Shown in pieces: positions 11,210 through 18,982 of a stretch of DNA of 37,789 bases (position 1 is its first letter; the number at the start of each line of letters is the position of its first letter). The position numbers and the translations under genes were made by a program. Source of the DNA: Verrucomicrobiota bacterium (GTDB taxonomy: Bacteria; Verrucomicrobiota; Verrucomicrobiia; Opitutales; Opitutaceae); contig JANXRL010000174.1 in NCBI GenBank assembly GCA_025352985.1, positions 1-37,789 of the forward strand. The letters are read 5' to 3'. A model generated the notes under the pieces. That model saw only the letters and a list, made by a program, of their open reading frames with translations, was not told the origin of the DNA and did no database searches.

Positions 11210-12469
11210 TTACTTAAAAACCTTTGCCATGTCCACGCCCAGGACCTTGGCGGCGGCGATCTTGTCCCCACGACAAGCGTTGAGAACCATCTCGATATAC
11301 TGTCGCTCCTGCCCGGCAAGGTAGTCAGCGAGCTTCGGCCAGTCCTTGACCTCTTTGAGCCGGAGAGGAAGTTGCGCGGAAGTCACCACGCGGGTGTCGG
11401 TGGTGGCGGCGATCTTGGTCACGACCTGGCCCAGTTCGGAAAGATTTCCCGGCCAATGGTAGGCGCGCAGCGTATCAACCGCATCTGCGGTAAACTCAAT
11501 CAGGTTGGCGTCGAAGTTGGGATTGGTCGCTTTGCCAAGGAAATGCTTAACGAGCGCGGGAATGTCATCGGCGCGTTCGCGAAGGGCTGAAAGCGCCACC
11601 GGCAGAGAGGCCACGCGATAAAACAGTTCATCGTTAAAACGGCCCTCATCGGTGAGCTTCTCAAGATCCTCGGTCGTCGTGCAAATAAGGCGGAAACTAT
11701 GTGCGGTATTGCGCAACACGCCTACCAATTCCTGCTGCGTAGGCAACGCCAGGCAGTGCAAGTTTTGGAGCAGAAGGGTGCCGCCGCGAGCCTGCTGAAC
11801 CCAGGTGCCGCCGGCGCCGTTGTGCCCGAGCAGACCGGCATGAAAATCATCCGCAGAACTTTGTTCGCAGTCGATGCGCACCAAGGGGGCCTCCGCAGGC
11901 GCACTGCCGGCATGAAGAATCTCAGCCACGGTGGTCTTGCCGGTGCCGCTTTCCCCCTGCAGGAGCACAGGGGTGCGCACGGTGACAAGTTTCTTCACTT
12001 GCTGCGCGAGCTTTTTGTTTTGCGGGCTTTCTCCCACGAGGCGGCCTTCAACATCGGCCGCTTTGACCGCAGGCGCGGAAGTAGAGTTGGCCCTCTCGGT
12101 GTTGAAATGCTTGAACTCCATACCCCGCTTGAGCGTGGCGATCAACTCATCGACACGGAACGGTTTTTGAAGGTAGTCAAATGCTCCAAATTTCAGGGCC
12201 AGCACCGCACTCTCGGTGCTGGCGTAGGCGGTCATGATCACGATGATGGCGCTCGGATCATACACCTTGAGCTGCTTGAGTAACGTGATGCCGTCCATCG
12301 GCTTCATGTCGATATCGGCCAGCACCAGATCAAACTTGTCGGCCTTGTAGCGAATGAGCGCTTTCTCACCATCGGTCGCAAAAGCGGTGGTGAATCCGGT
12401 GGGCTGAATGACCGCGTCCAACATCTCATGGATGGAAAGCAAGTCGTCGACGATGAGAACGGAGGGCAT
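11210..12469 (-). CDS. NtrC-type response regulator with degenerate AAA+ domain
   Basis: The 419-residue protein has three modules. A receiver domain (1-115) has acidic Asp8-Asp9, phospho-acceptor Asp52, Thr80 and Lys102. A sigma-54-activator-like AAA+ domain (about 142-370) has an intact Walker A (GESGTGKT, 172-179). A C-terminal Fis-like helix-turn-helix follows ('QYIEMVLNACRGDKIAAAKVLGV'). The AAA+ domain is abnormal: the GAFTGA loop that contacts sigma-54 is absent (the region reads 'LLGHNGAGGTWVQQARGG') and the Walker B Asp-Glu is replaced by Gln-Asn ('GGTLLLQNL'). It probably does not remodel sigma-54 polymerase by ATP hydrolysis and may act as a phosphorylation-controlled DNA-binding protein. 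It lies 59 bases downstream of pilC on the same strand, so control of pilus or secretion genes is possible. No histidine kinase is encoded nearby. Confidence 0.85.
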   Translation of the reverse strand: MPSVLIVDDLLSIHEMLDAVIQPTGFTTAFATDGEKALIRYKADKFDLVLADIDMKPMDGITLLKQLKVYDPSAIIVIMTAYASTESAVLALKFGAFDYLQKPFRVDELIATLKRGMEFKHFNTERANSTSAPAVKAADVEGRLVGESPQNKKLAQQVKKLVTVRTPVLLQGESGTGKTTVAEILHAGSAPAEAPLVRIDCEQSSADDFHAGLLGHNGAGGTWVQQARGGTLLLQNLHCLALPTQQELVGVLRNTAHSFRLICTTTEDLEKLTDEGRFNDELFYRVASLPVALSALRERADDIPALVKHFLGKATNPNFDANLIEFTADAVDTLRAYHWPGNLSELGQVVTKIAATTDTRVVTSAQLPLRLKEVKDWPKLADYLAGQERQYIEMVLNACRGDKIAAAKVLGVDMAKVFK

Positions 12470-12528
12470 GTATCGAAAAAAGGGTTCACTCAGTGAGCTT
12501 AAACAGCAGGCGAAAGCAAGGGCTCTGA

Positions 12529-13710
12529 TTATTTCAATCCGCCCGCAACCGCGCCCAGTTGGAAGATCGGAAGGAACATCGCCATGACAATGCCACCCAC
12601 GATTACACCGAGGAAAACGATAAGCAAAGGTTCGATAAGCGAGGTGAGCGAAGCGACGGTCGCCTCGCTCTCAGTGTCGTAAAAATCGGCGATCTTGTTC
12701 ATCATGCCGTCAACGTTTCCGGTGGACTCTCCCGCCTTGACCATATGCTTCATCATCGGCGGGAAGAAGGGATTGGTCGCGAGCACATCAGAAACCTGAC
12801 CGCCCTGGCTTACATGCTTGGCGATCTCGACGCAGGCATCCTCGACCTGCACTTTGTTGCTCGCCGAGGCTACGATCTCAAGCGTGCGCAGGATCGGCAC
12901 ACCCGAGCGCATCAAGGTGGCATAAGTGCGGCAAAACCGGGACAGCGCGATCTTGTGAATCAAATTACCAAAAATCGGCGCCTTCACCAAACTGAGGTCC
13001 TTCAGTCGCCGTCCCCGGGGCGTGGCGATAAATTTACCGCCAAAATAATAAACTCCGTAGCAACTAAGACCAATCGCCCACCACCACGCCTTCATGAAGT
13101 TACTCAGATCGATAAGCATCTGGGTGGGCGCAGGCAGCTTGGCTCCGAAATCGGCGAACATCGCCGCAAACACCGGGATCACGAAAATCAGCAGCACGTT
13201 CACAAGGGCAGTTGCCAGGCCGATGACCGCGATCGGATAGGTCATGGCAGACTTCACTTTTTTGGAGAGCTTGACGCTCGATTCAAAGTAGGAGGCCACC
13301 TTCGATAGAATCTCCGCCAAGGCACCCGATGCCTCGCCCGCCTCGATCATGGAAATAAACAGCGAGTTAAATGACCGCGGGAATTTTTTGACGGAAGACG
13401 AGAACGAATTACCCGAAGAAATATCCACGCGCACATCGCGGATGATGATCCGAAACACGGGGTCCTCGGTCTGGTCCTGCAAAGCTTCGAGGCACTGGAC
13501 CAGTGGCAAACCTGCGTTCAGCAAAGAAGCCAGTTGCTGCGTGAATATAGCGAGTTCGCCTAGGGGAAGCTTATACTTACCAGCCTTTTTTTCGAGTGAC
13601 TTCTGCTTCGCGAGCGCTTGGGCCGCTTGAAAATTGGGACGGTTTTTAGCTGACGCCGCCTGCTTGAGTGTCCCCGTCTGCCCCGAAGGTGCCGATGTAA
13701 TGAAAGCCAT
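12529..13710 (-). CDS. pilC: Type IV pilus assembly / type II secretion inner-membrane protein PilC/GspF
   Basis: This 393-residue polytopic membrane protein has two T2SSF domains. The first contains 'FTQQLASLLNAGLPLVQCLEAL' and 'MIEAGEASGALAEIL'; the second contains 'FCRTYATLMRSGVPIL' and 'MVKAGESTGNVDGMM'. Hydrophobic segments lie after the first domain ('PIAVIGLATALVNVLLIFVI'), mid-protein and at the C-terminus ('LLIVFLGVIVGGIVMAMF'). It is the platform protein on which the assembly ATPase acts to polymerise pseudopilins. The frame extends to 13752, but ATG 13710 ('MAFITSAP') is the likelier start. No assembly ATPase gene is beside it in the window. A pseudopilin gene occurs at 27806. Whether the apparatus is a pilus or a secretion system cannot be told here. 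Confidence 0.93.
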   Translation of the reverse strand: MAFITSAPSGQTGTLKQAASAKNRPNFQAAQALAKQKSLEKKAGKYKLPLGELAIFTQQLASLLNAGLPLVQCLEALQDQTEDPVFRIIIRDVRVDISSGNSFSSSVKKFPRSFNSLFISMIEAGEASGALAEILSKVASYFESSVKLSKKVKSAMTYPIAVIGLATALVNVLLIFVIPVFAAMFADFGAKLPAPTQMLIDLSNFMKAWWWAIGLSCYGVYYFGGKFIATPRGRRLKDLSLVKAPIFGNLIHKIALSRFCRTYATLMRSGVPILRTLEIVASASNKVQVEDACVEIAKHVSQGGQVSDVLATNPFFPPMMKHMVKAGESTGNVDGMMNKIADFYDTESEATVASLTSLIEPLLIVFLGVIVGGIVMAMFLPIFQLGAVAGGLK

Positions 13711-13856
13711 TAAACTACAGTGTAAGCACCTGCGCGCCGGTCGCAATCCCATTCCCCCTGCTCAACAGCAAAAAACGATAGAGCACCAGCCCGATACACA
13801 CCCAGCCTAAGCTTGACCCGCTCGGGAGGCTGCTAAGACTCCTAAACGAAATGTTT

Positions 13857-13930
13857 GCGGTCGTAGTTTAGAGGTAAAACTCCTTCCTTCCAAGTAGGTG
13901 TCCCGGGTTCGATTCCCGGCGACCGCACCA
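13857..13930 (+). tRNA. tRNA-Gly (anticodon TCC), CCA encoded
   Basis: A 74-base cloverleaf can be drawn. The acceptor stem GCGGTCG pairs with CGACCGC (13920-13926), followed by discriminator A and an encoded CCA (13928-13930). The D-arm is GTTTAGAGGTAAAAC, the anticodon loop CTTCCAA gives anticodon TCC, and the T-arm is CCGGG-TTCGATT-CCCGG. The anticodon stem has one T-T mismatch (CCTTC against GTAGG). It reads glycine GGA/GGG codons. A 9-bp inverted repeat flanks the gene (13839-13847 and 13971-13979). Confidence 0.95.
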
Positions 13931-13995
13931 ATCCACGCCCCGCTGATAGGGCGGAGAAGCCCCACCCTCTGTTTAGGAGCCGCGCCTGCCCGCCC

Positions 13996-14982
13996 ATGTA
14001 TTCTCCCTCTCACACTCGTTACGATAAACCCTCGATCTACCGCCGCTGCGGTCGCTCAGGCATCCAACTTCCACTTATCTCGCTCGGCCTTTGGCATAAT
14101 TTCGGGGACGTCGATGTTTACGAAAATAGCAGCGCCATCGTGCGACGCGCCTTCGATCTCGGCATCACCCACTTCGATCTGGCCAACAACTACGGCCCGC
14201 CTCCCGGTTCTGCAGAAACTAATTTTGGAAAAATCTTCGCCGCCGATCTCGGCGCCCACCGAGACGAACTCATCATCTCGACCAAGGCAGGCTACCACAT
14301 GTGGGCCGGCCCCTACGGCGAGTGGGGTTCGCGCAAATACCTCCTCTCCTCCCTCGACCAGTCGCTCAAGCGCCTGCAACTCGAATACGTCGACATCTTC
14401 TACCATCACCGTCCCGACCCCAGCACCCCGCTCGAAGAATCGATGGGCGCGCTCACCCACGCCGTGCGCAGCGGCAAGGCCCTCTACGTCGGCCTCTCCA
14501 ACTACAAACCCGAGGAAACCGCCCGCGCCGCCAAAATCCTCCGCGACCTAGGCACGCCCGCGCTCATCCACCAACCCCGCTACAGCATGTTCGACCGCTG
14601 GATCGAACCCACGCTCCTAGATGTGCTCGCAGCCGAAGGCATGGGTTGCATTCCGTTTTCCCCCCTTGCACAGGGATTGCTCACCAACCGCTATCTTGCA
14701 GGCATTCCCGATGACGCCCGCGCCGCCAAAAACGGCTTTCTAAAAGCCGACCGCATCACGCCCGAGTTGCTCGCCAAGATCGCCCGGCTCAACACTCTCG
14801 CCCAGTCACGCGGCCAGTCCCTAGCTCAGATGGCCCTCGCTTGGACCGTGCGCGATCCCCGCGTGACAACCGCCCTCATCGGCGCCAGCAAAGTCTCCCA
14901 ACTCGAAGACAACTTCGCCGCCCTAAACACCCTCGATTTCACCTCCGACGAACTGGCGCAAATCGACTCGATCCTATCGTGA
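13996..14982 (+). CDS. yghZ: Aldo/keto reductase, YghZ-like (L-glyceraldehyde 3-phosphate reductase type)
   Basis: The 328-residue NADPH-dependent (beta/alpha)8-barrel reductase has the catalytic tetrad Asp61 and Tyr66 (in 'FDLANNYG'), Lys97 ('STKAG') and His138 ('YHHRPD'). The 'NYGPPPGSAE' segment and the opening 'YRRCGRSGIQLPLISLGLW' are typical of the YghZ/AKR14 subgroup, whose E. coli member reduces L-glyceraldehyde 3-phosphate and detoxifies methylglyoxal. Near the end 'TALIGASKVSQLEDN' matches the cofactor phosphate-binding region. ATG 13996 lies 66 bases after the tRNA. Its stop overlaps the GTG start of rsmE (GTGA), so the two are co-translated. Subgroup is likely, substrate inferred. 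Confidence 0.88.
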   Translation: MYSPSHTRYDKPSIYRRCGRSGIQLPLISLGLWHNFGDVDVYENSSAIVRRAFDLGITHFDLANNYGPPPGSAETNFGKIFAADLGAHRDELIISTKAGYHMWAGPYGEWGSRKYLLSSLDQSLKRLQLEYVDIFYHHRPDPSTPLEESMGALTHAVRSGKALYVGLSNYKPEETARAAKILRDLGTPALIHQPRYSMFDRWIEPTLLDVLAAEGMGCIPFSPLAQGLLTNRYLAGIPDDARAAKNGFLKADRITPELLAKIARLNTLAQSRGQSLAQMALAWTVRDPRVTTALIGASKVSQLEDNFAALNTLDFTSDELAQIDSILS

Positions 14983-15707
14983 ACCTGGTTCTCTTCGAAC
15001 CCTCGGAACTGACCACTGCGCTCCCGCGCACCGATCCACGCTCGCGGCACATCCTTGACGTTCTCCGCCGAGTCGAAGGCGACACCTTCGACGCAGGTTT
15101 GATCGACGGACCTCTCGGCAAAGCCACCGTCGCTTCTATCTCGCCCTCAGCGCTCACGCTGACGTTCGCCTGGGGGGCGCCGCCCCCGCCGCTTCCCGCG
15201 ACAATCCTGCTCGTCGGCCTGCCCCGCCCGCAGACCGCACGCGACATCCTGCGCGACGCCACCACACTGGGCGCGACCGTCATTCACTTCATCGCCACCG
15301 AGCGAAGCGACCCCAACTACGCGACCAGCACGCTCTGGACAATCGGCGAGTGGCGCCGCCACTGCCTGGCCGGCGCCGCGCAAGCCTTTGACACCCGCAT
15401 TCCCAAGGTAACATGGGCGCACACCCTCGCATCAGCCATCGCCACCCTGCCCGCCTCCGCCTCGCGCATGGCCCTCGACAACTACGAAGCCGCCACCCCT
15501 CTCGGTGCGGCGGTGAAGCCGGAGCATGGCATGATCATGGCCTTCGGACCGGAACGCGGCTGGGGCCAGAAGGATCGTGCAATCCTTAGGGCAAACAGCT
15601 TCACGCTCGCCCATCTGGGCGCACGCGTGCTTCGGATTGAAACCGCCATGGTCGCCGCGATCGCCATCGCCCACCGCGACGTCCCATCCGTCCTCCATTC
15701 ACCATGA
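14979..15707 (+). CDS. rsmE: 16S rRNA (uracil-1498-N3)-methyltransferase
   Basis: The enzyme methylates U1498 of 16S rRNA in the 30S subunit with S-adenosylmethionine. From the GTG at 14979 it is 242 residues, the usual RsmE length; earlier in-frame starts lie inside the aldo/keto reductase gene and would add a basic, non-homologous tail. It has an N-terminal PUA-like part ('SRHILDVLRRVEGDTFDAG') and a SPOUT methyltransferase domain with 'LVGLPRPQTARDILRDATTLGA', 'FGPERGW' and the knot signature 'LGARVLRIETA'. It overlaps the preceding gene by GTGA and the following gene by ATGA, forming a three-gene unit. Confident. Confidence 0.93.
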   Translation: MNLVLFEPSELTTALPRTDPRSRHILDVLRRVEGDTFDAGLIDGPLGKATVASISPSALTLTFAWGAPPPPLPATILLVGLPRPQTARDILRDATTLGATVIHFIATERSDPNYATSTLWTIGEWRRHCLAGAAQAFDTRIPKVTWAHTLASAIATLPASASRMALDNYEAATPLGAAVKPEHGMIMAFGPERGWGQKDRAILRANSFTLAHLGARVLRIETAMVAAIAIAHRDVPSVLHSP

Positions 15708-16588
15708 AATACCACGCCATCGTATTGTTCGCGTGCGCATTTTCCATCTTAGGCCCCGCCATGGCCAAAGCGGAAACTTTCGACTGCGAAATAAAACCGT
15801 CCGGCAAGGACAACTTCTCCAAGGCGGCTTTCCGCCTCTGGCTAGATGACGCCAAAAAACCCGCGCGCGCGATCCTCCTTCTGGCCCCGGGCTGGAATGG
15901 CGATGGACGCGGACTGGCCGGAGACAATGGTTGGCAGGATTTCGCGCGTGAACACCAGCTCGCCATCGTCGCCATACAATTTCAAAGCTCCGAGAAAACC
16001 ACGCCCTACCACGTCGTCGAGGCCGGCAGCGGACAGGCCCTGCTGAAAGCGATCAATACCCTGGCCTCCGACAGCAAACACCCCGAACTCGCCAATGCGC
16101 CGCTGCTCATGTGGGGACACTCGGCCGGCGGCCAGTTCAACTACGGCTTCGCCTGCTTTCGCCCGGGTCGCGTCATCGCCTTCGCCGCCATCAAGGGCGG
16201 TTACTACGAATCCAAGTTTAACCCGCTCGTCCGTCAGGTTCCCGCAGTCTTCATCATAGGCGAGAAAGACGAGCGCTACCGCATCGACAACATCACGAAA
16301 CTCTTCACCGAAAACCGCCGGGCAGGCGCACTTTGGTGCGTCGCCACGGAGCCCGGCCATGGCCACGATGTCGGAAAATCCAACGATCTGATCCGTCCGT
16401 TTTTGGCCGGCGTGCTCGCGAAACGCCTCGCCGGTTCCACTCTCTCCGCCGCGCCCGCCGAAACCGGCTGGTTTGGCGACCTCGGCACAAAGACCGTGAA
16501 ACCCGCCGCCGGCTCCCCCCGTGAACGCAGCGCCTGGCTGCCCGACGAGACGAGCGCCCAGGCATGGAAGTCCTTCGTCACATCCTGA
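15704..16588 (+). CDS. Secreted alpha/beta-hydrolase-fold protein, function unknown
   Basis: The 294-residue protein begins with a signal peptide (hydrophobic residues 5-19, probable cleavage after 'AKA', residue 23). The mature part is an alpha/beta hydrolase: 'ILLLAPGWNGDG' forms the early strand and oxyanion region, and Ser140 in 'WGHSAGG' is the probable nucleophile. 'FIIGEKDERY' may provide the acid, and a late 'EPGHGHDV' supplies candidate catalytic histidines. The arrangement recalls PHB-depolymerase/esterase-like or dienelactone-hydrolase-like families, but I cannot name one. Its ATG overlaps the rsmE stop (ATGA), so it is co-translated with an unrelated rRNA methyltransferase. It converges with rsmD, leaving 16 bases between the stops. 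An esterase or peptidase role in the periplasm is inferred only from fold. Confidence 0.8.
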   Translation: MKYHAIVLFACAFSILGPAMAKAETFDCEIKPSGKDNFSKAAFRLWLDDAKKPARAILLLAPGWNGDGRGLAGDNGWQDFAREHQLAIVAIQFQSSEKTTPYHVVEAGSGQALLKAINTLASDSKHPELANAPLLMWGHSAGGQFNYGFACFRPGRVIAFAAIKGGYYESKFNPLVRQVPAVFIIGEKDERYRIDNITKLFTENRRAGALWCVATEPGHGHDVGKSNDLIRPFLAGVLAKRLAGSTLSAAPAETGWFGDLGTKTVKPAAGSPRERSAWLPDETSAQAWKSFVTS

Positions 16589-16604
16589 TCAGACGCCTCG
16601 CCGT

Positions 16605-17171
16605 TCACTCCCTCCGGAAAAACGCCACCGTCGGCTGGCGCGCTCCCTTGCCAAGACGCTTCACGCACGTCCAGCCCGCCGGCGGCTCCATGGTCAGCTC
16701 GCCCGGCATCTCGAAAACGATCACCGGATCGGGCTTCGACACGAGCGCCTCAGCCAGCCGCGCGAGAAGCCGCGGCCCCACCTCGGCTATGATTTCATAA
16801 GGCGGATCTATAAACACCAGATCCGGCTCCTCTCCCGGCACCGGTGACCACGTCAGCACATCGACCGGCAACAGCCGCAACGCCTGCTCTGCACGACCCG
16901 TGCTCCTGCACACGCTGACGATGTTTTGCCGGATGCACGCGCTGGCCTTGACGCTTTTTTCGACAAACACCCCGCCCTCCGCACCCCGGCTGAAAGCCTC
17001 CAGCCCGTAGCCTCCGCTCCCCGCGAACAAGTCCGCAAAGCGCGCTCCGGCCAGCCTCGCCGCCAGGCTCGAAAAAACGGCCTGCCGCATCCCGTCCGTC
17101 GCCGGCCGCACCGCATCGCCCTTGGGCACTTGAAGCGGGACGCCCCGCGCTGCTCCGCCGCTGATTCGCAT
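16605..17171 (-). CDS. rsmD: 16S rRNA (guanine-966-N2)-methyltransferase
   Basis: The enzyme methylates G966 of 16S rRNA using S-adenosylmethionine. At 188 residues it has the expected RsmD length. It opens 'MRISGGAARG' and includes 'RPATDGMRQAVFSSL', the SAM-binding 'ADLFAGSGGYGLEAFSRGA', and the N2-guanine methyltransferase motif IV 'FIDPPY'. The frame could start four codons earlier (17183), but ATG 17171 gives the canonical N-terminus. It is transcribed alone, convergent with the hydrolase gene and divergent from the metallo-beta-lactamase-fold gene. Confident. Confidence 0.94.
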   Translation of the reverse strand: MRISGGAARGVPLQVPKGDAVRPATDGMRQAVFSSLAARLAGARFADLFAGSGGYGLEAFSRGAEGGVFVEKSVKASACIRQNIVSVCRSTGRAEQALRLLPVDVLTWSPVPGEEPDLVFIDPPYEIIAEVGPRLLARLAEALVSKPDPVIVFEMPGELTMEPPAGWTCVKRLGKGARQPTVAFFRRE

Positions 17172-17239
17172 GAACCGACACAAAATCCCCCGCGCCGGTT
17201 GGCAAACGTGAAACCTTCGCCCACCGTTCTCCCATCATC

Positions 17240-18211
17240 ATGGCCGCACCCGCGATTTATCCCGTTTCCGACCACTGTGACGGCGCGCGCTTCTTCAATC
17301 CGCGCCCGCCGCCCGATCTTGGACGTCACGCCGTTCTCCGATGGAAGCTCACCTCGCGCCCCGCCCGCTGGCCGGGCAACGTGCCCGTGTTTCCCGTCAA
17401 GCCGCCCGCCCACACCGGCGGCATCACGGCGACGTGGATCAATCACTCGACGTTTCTGCTTCAAACCGCTCGCGGCAACATCCTCACCGACCCCGTTTAC
17501 AGCGAGCGCACCAGTCCGGTCTCGTGGGCCGGCCCCAGACGCACGCACGCGCCGGGCATCGCGTTTTACGATCTTCCCCGCATCGACCTCGTGCTGCTCA
17601 GCCACGATCATTACGACCACTGCGACCTGCCGACCCTCGCGCGCATCTGGAAAACCCACGCGCCCGCCGCCATCACTCCGCTGGGCAACGGCCCCCTGCT
17701 TCGAGCCGCCGGCTGGGCTCCCGAAAAAATCACGGAGCTCGATTGGTGGGAGTCACAGCTCACGCCTTCCGACCTGCGCGTCACCGCCACGCCCGCGCAT
17801 CACTGGAGCAACCGCCTGCGCAGCGCTCGCAACCGCCGCCTGTGGAGCGGCTTTTTCCTGGAGACCGGCGAGGCCACAGCCCACTTCGTGGGCGACACCG
17901 GCTACGATCCTTCGATGTTCGTCTTCATCCGCACACGGCTCGGCGCGCCCGATCTCGCGATGATTCCCATCGGCGCCTACGAGCCGCGCTGGTTCATGGA
18001 GAACCACCACTGCAACCCCGAAGAAGCAGTGCGCATCCATCACGATCTCGGCTCGCGGCTCAGCCTCGCGATGCACTGGGGCACCTTTCAACTCACCGAC
18101 GAAGCCCGCGAAGCGCCGCCACAGGCGCTGACCGCCGCGCTCGCGCATTCAAACACGCCGACAAACGCTTTTCGCGTCCTCTCACCGGGTGAAAGCGCCC
18201 GGAGCGCGTAA
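17240..18211 (+). CDS. NAPE-PLD-like metallo-beta-lactamase-fold hydrolase (UlaG/COG2220 type)
   Basis: The 323-residue cytoplasmic protein has the metallo-beta-lactamase metal ligands in order: His122, His124, Asp126 and His127 ('SHDHYDH'), His187/His188 ('PAHHWS'), Asp219 ('VGDTGYD') and His279 ('MHWGTF'). The segment 'PIGAYEPRWFM...HCNPEEAV' is characteristic of the branch that includes mammalian N-acyl-phosphatidylethanolamine phospholipase D and its bacterial relatives. By family, the substrate could be a phosphodiester such as an N-acyl phospholipid, but bacterial members are poorly characterised. It has no signal peptide and no operon partner, and ends six bases before the convergent mlaA stop. 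Fold certain, activity unknown. Confidence 0.85.
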   Translation: MAAPAIYPVSDHCDGARFFNPRPPPDLGRHAVLRWKLTSRPARWPGNVPVFPVKPPAHTGGITATWINHSTFLLQTARGNILTDPVYSERTSPVSWAGPRRTHAPGIAFYDLPRIDLVLLSHDHYDHCDLPTLARIWKTHAPAAITPLGNGPLLRAAGWAPEKITELDWWESQLTPSDLRVTATPAHHWSNRLRSARNRRLWSGFFLETGEATAHFVGDTGYDPSMFVFIRTRLGAPDLAMIPIGAYEPRWFMENHHCNPEEAVRIHHDLGSRLSLAMHWGTFQLTDEAREAPPQALTAALAHSNTPTNAFRVLSPGESARSA

Positions 18212-18217
18212 CCCGTC

Positions 18218-18982
18218 CTATTGTTGCACCGCCGCATCCCGATATTGGATGTAGGCGCTGCGCACAGAAACGTAGGGATCGAGAGCGGCTTTCTTCTCGT
18301 CATCGTAAAGCTTGAGCAGCCCGGGTAGCGAGTTGATCGAGTCCGTGGCCTGTAACGCGGTGTCCCACCACCACCGGTGCCCATCCACATTCCGCAGTTG
18401 GTCCCAGTGGAGGGGATTCAGGAAATAATCGCCCACCAGACCCACCGTATCCCGCGCCGAACCCGGTCCGAAGACCGGCAGGACTAGATACGGCCCCTTG
18501 TGAATACCCCACACCCCCAACGTCTGCCCGAGGTCTTCGCTCGGCACATCAGTGAGGGCGGGAACGCCGTCGGAAGCCCGGATAAAGCCGCCCAAGCCGG
18601 CGAGCGTGTTAACGACAAATTTTTCCGTCTCAAGCCCAGCACGCTTCAATTTACCCTGCAGCAACGAATTCACAAACCGGATGGGGAAACGCAGATTGGA
18701 GAAAAAATTACCCAACCCCCGGCGCGCCGGCGCGGGCACCACCATGACGTAACCCGTGGACACCGGCCGAAACACATAATCATACAGGCCGTCGTTGAAC
18801 TTGAACATCGCCCGGTTAAACGACTCCAGAGGATCGTAGATTTTGGCGACGGCGTATTCGTCTTCATCCACCGCGTTCTTGGTCGCCGCGTCAGGCGGGG
18901 GATTTTGCTGCGCGCGCACCGGTGATGCCGCCAGAAGGGTCAGACTGATCCATAAGAAAAATTGAAACGGACGAATGTTCAT
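18218..18982 (-). CDS. mlaA: MlaA (VacJ) family outer-membrane phospholipid-removal protein
   Basis: MlaA sits in the outer membrane and extracts phospholipids from the outer leaflet, passing them to MlaC. The 254-residue protein has the MlaA signature: 'YDPLESFNRAMFKFND', 'PVSTGYVMVVPAPARRGLGNFFSNL', 'ETEKFVVNTLAG', 'DLGQTLGVWGIHKGPYLVLPVFGP', and a C-terminal 'WDTALQATDSIN'. A signal peptide is present (cleavage probably after 'VRA', residue 24). The usual lipobox Cys is missing: at the matching place the sequence is Leu17-Ala-Ala-Ser20, so the protein is probably not lipidated. It is the last gene of an mlaEFDCA operon, with its ATG overlapping the mlaC stop (ATGA). In E. coli mlaA lies apart from the other genes; here it is joined. 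Confidence 0.93.
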   Translation of the reverse strand: MNIRPFQFFLWISLTLLAASPVRAQQNPPPDAATKNAVDEDEYAVAKIYDPLESFNRAMFKFNDGLYDYVFRPVSTGYVMVVPAPARRGLGNFFSNLRFPIRFVNSLLQGKLKRAGLETEKFVVNTLAGLGGFIRASDGVPALTDVPSEDLGQTLGVWGIHKGPYLVLPVFGPGSARDTVGLVGDYFLNPLHWDQLRNVDGHRWWWDTALQATDSINSLPGLLKLYDDEKKAALDPYVSVRSAYIQYRDAAVQQ

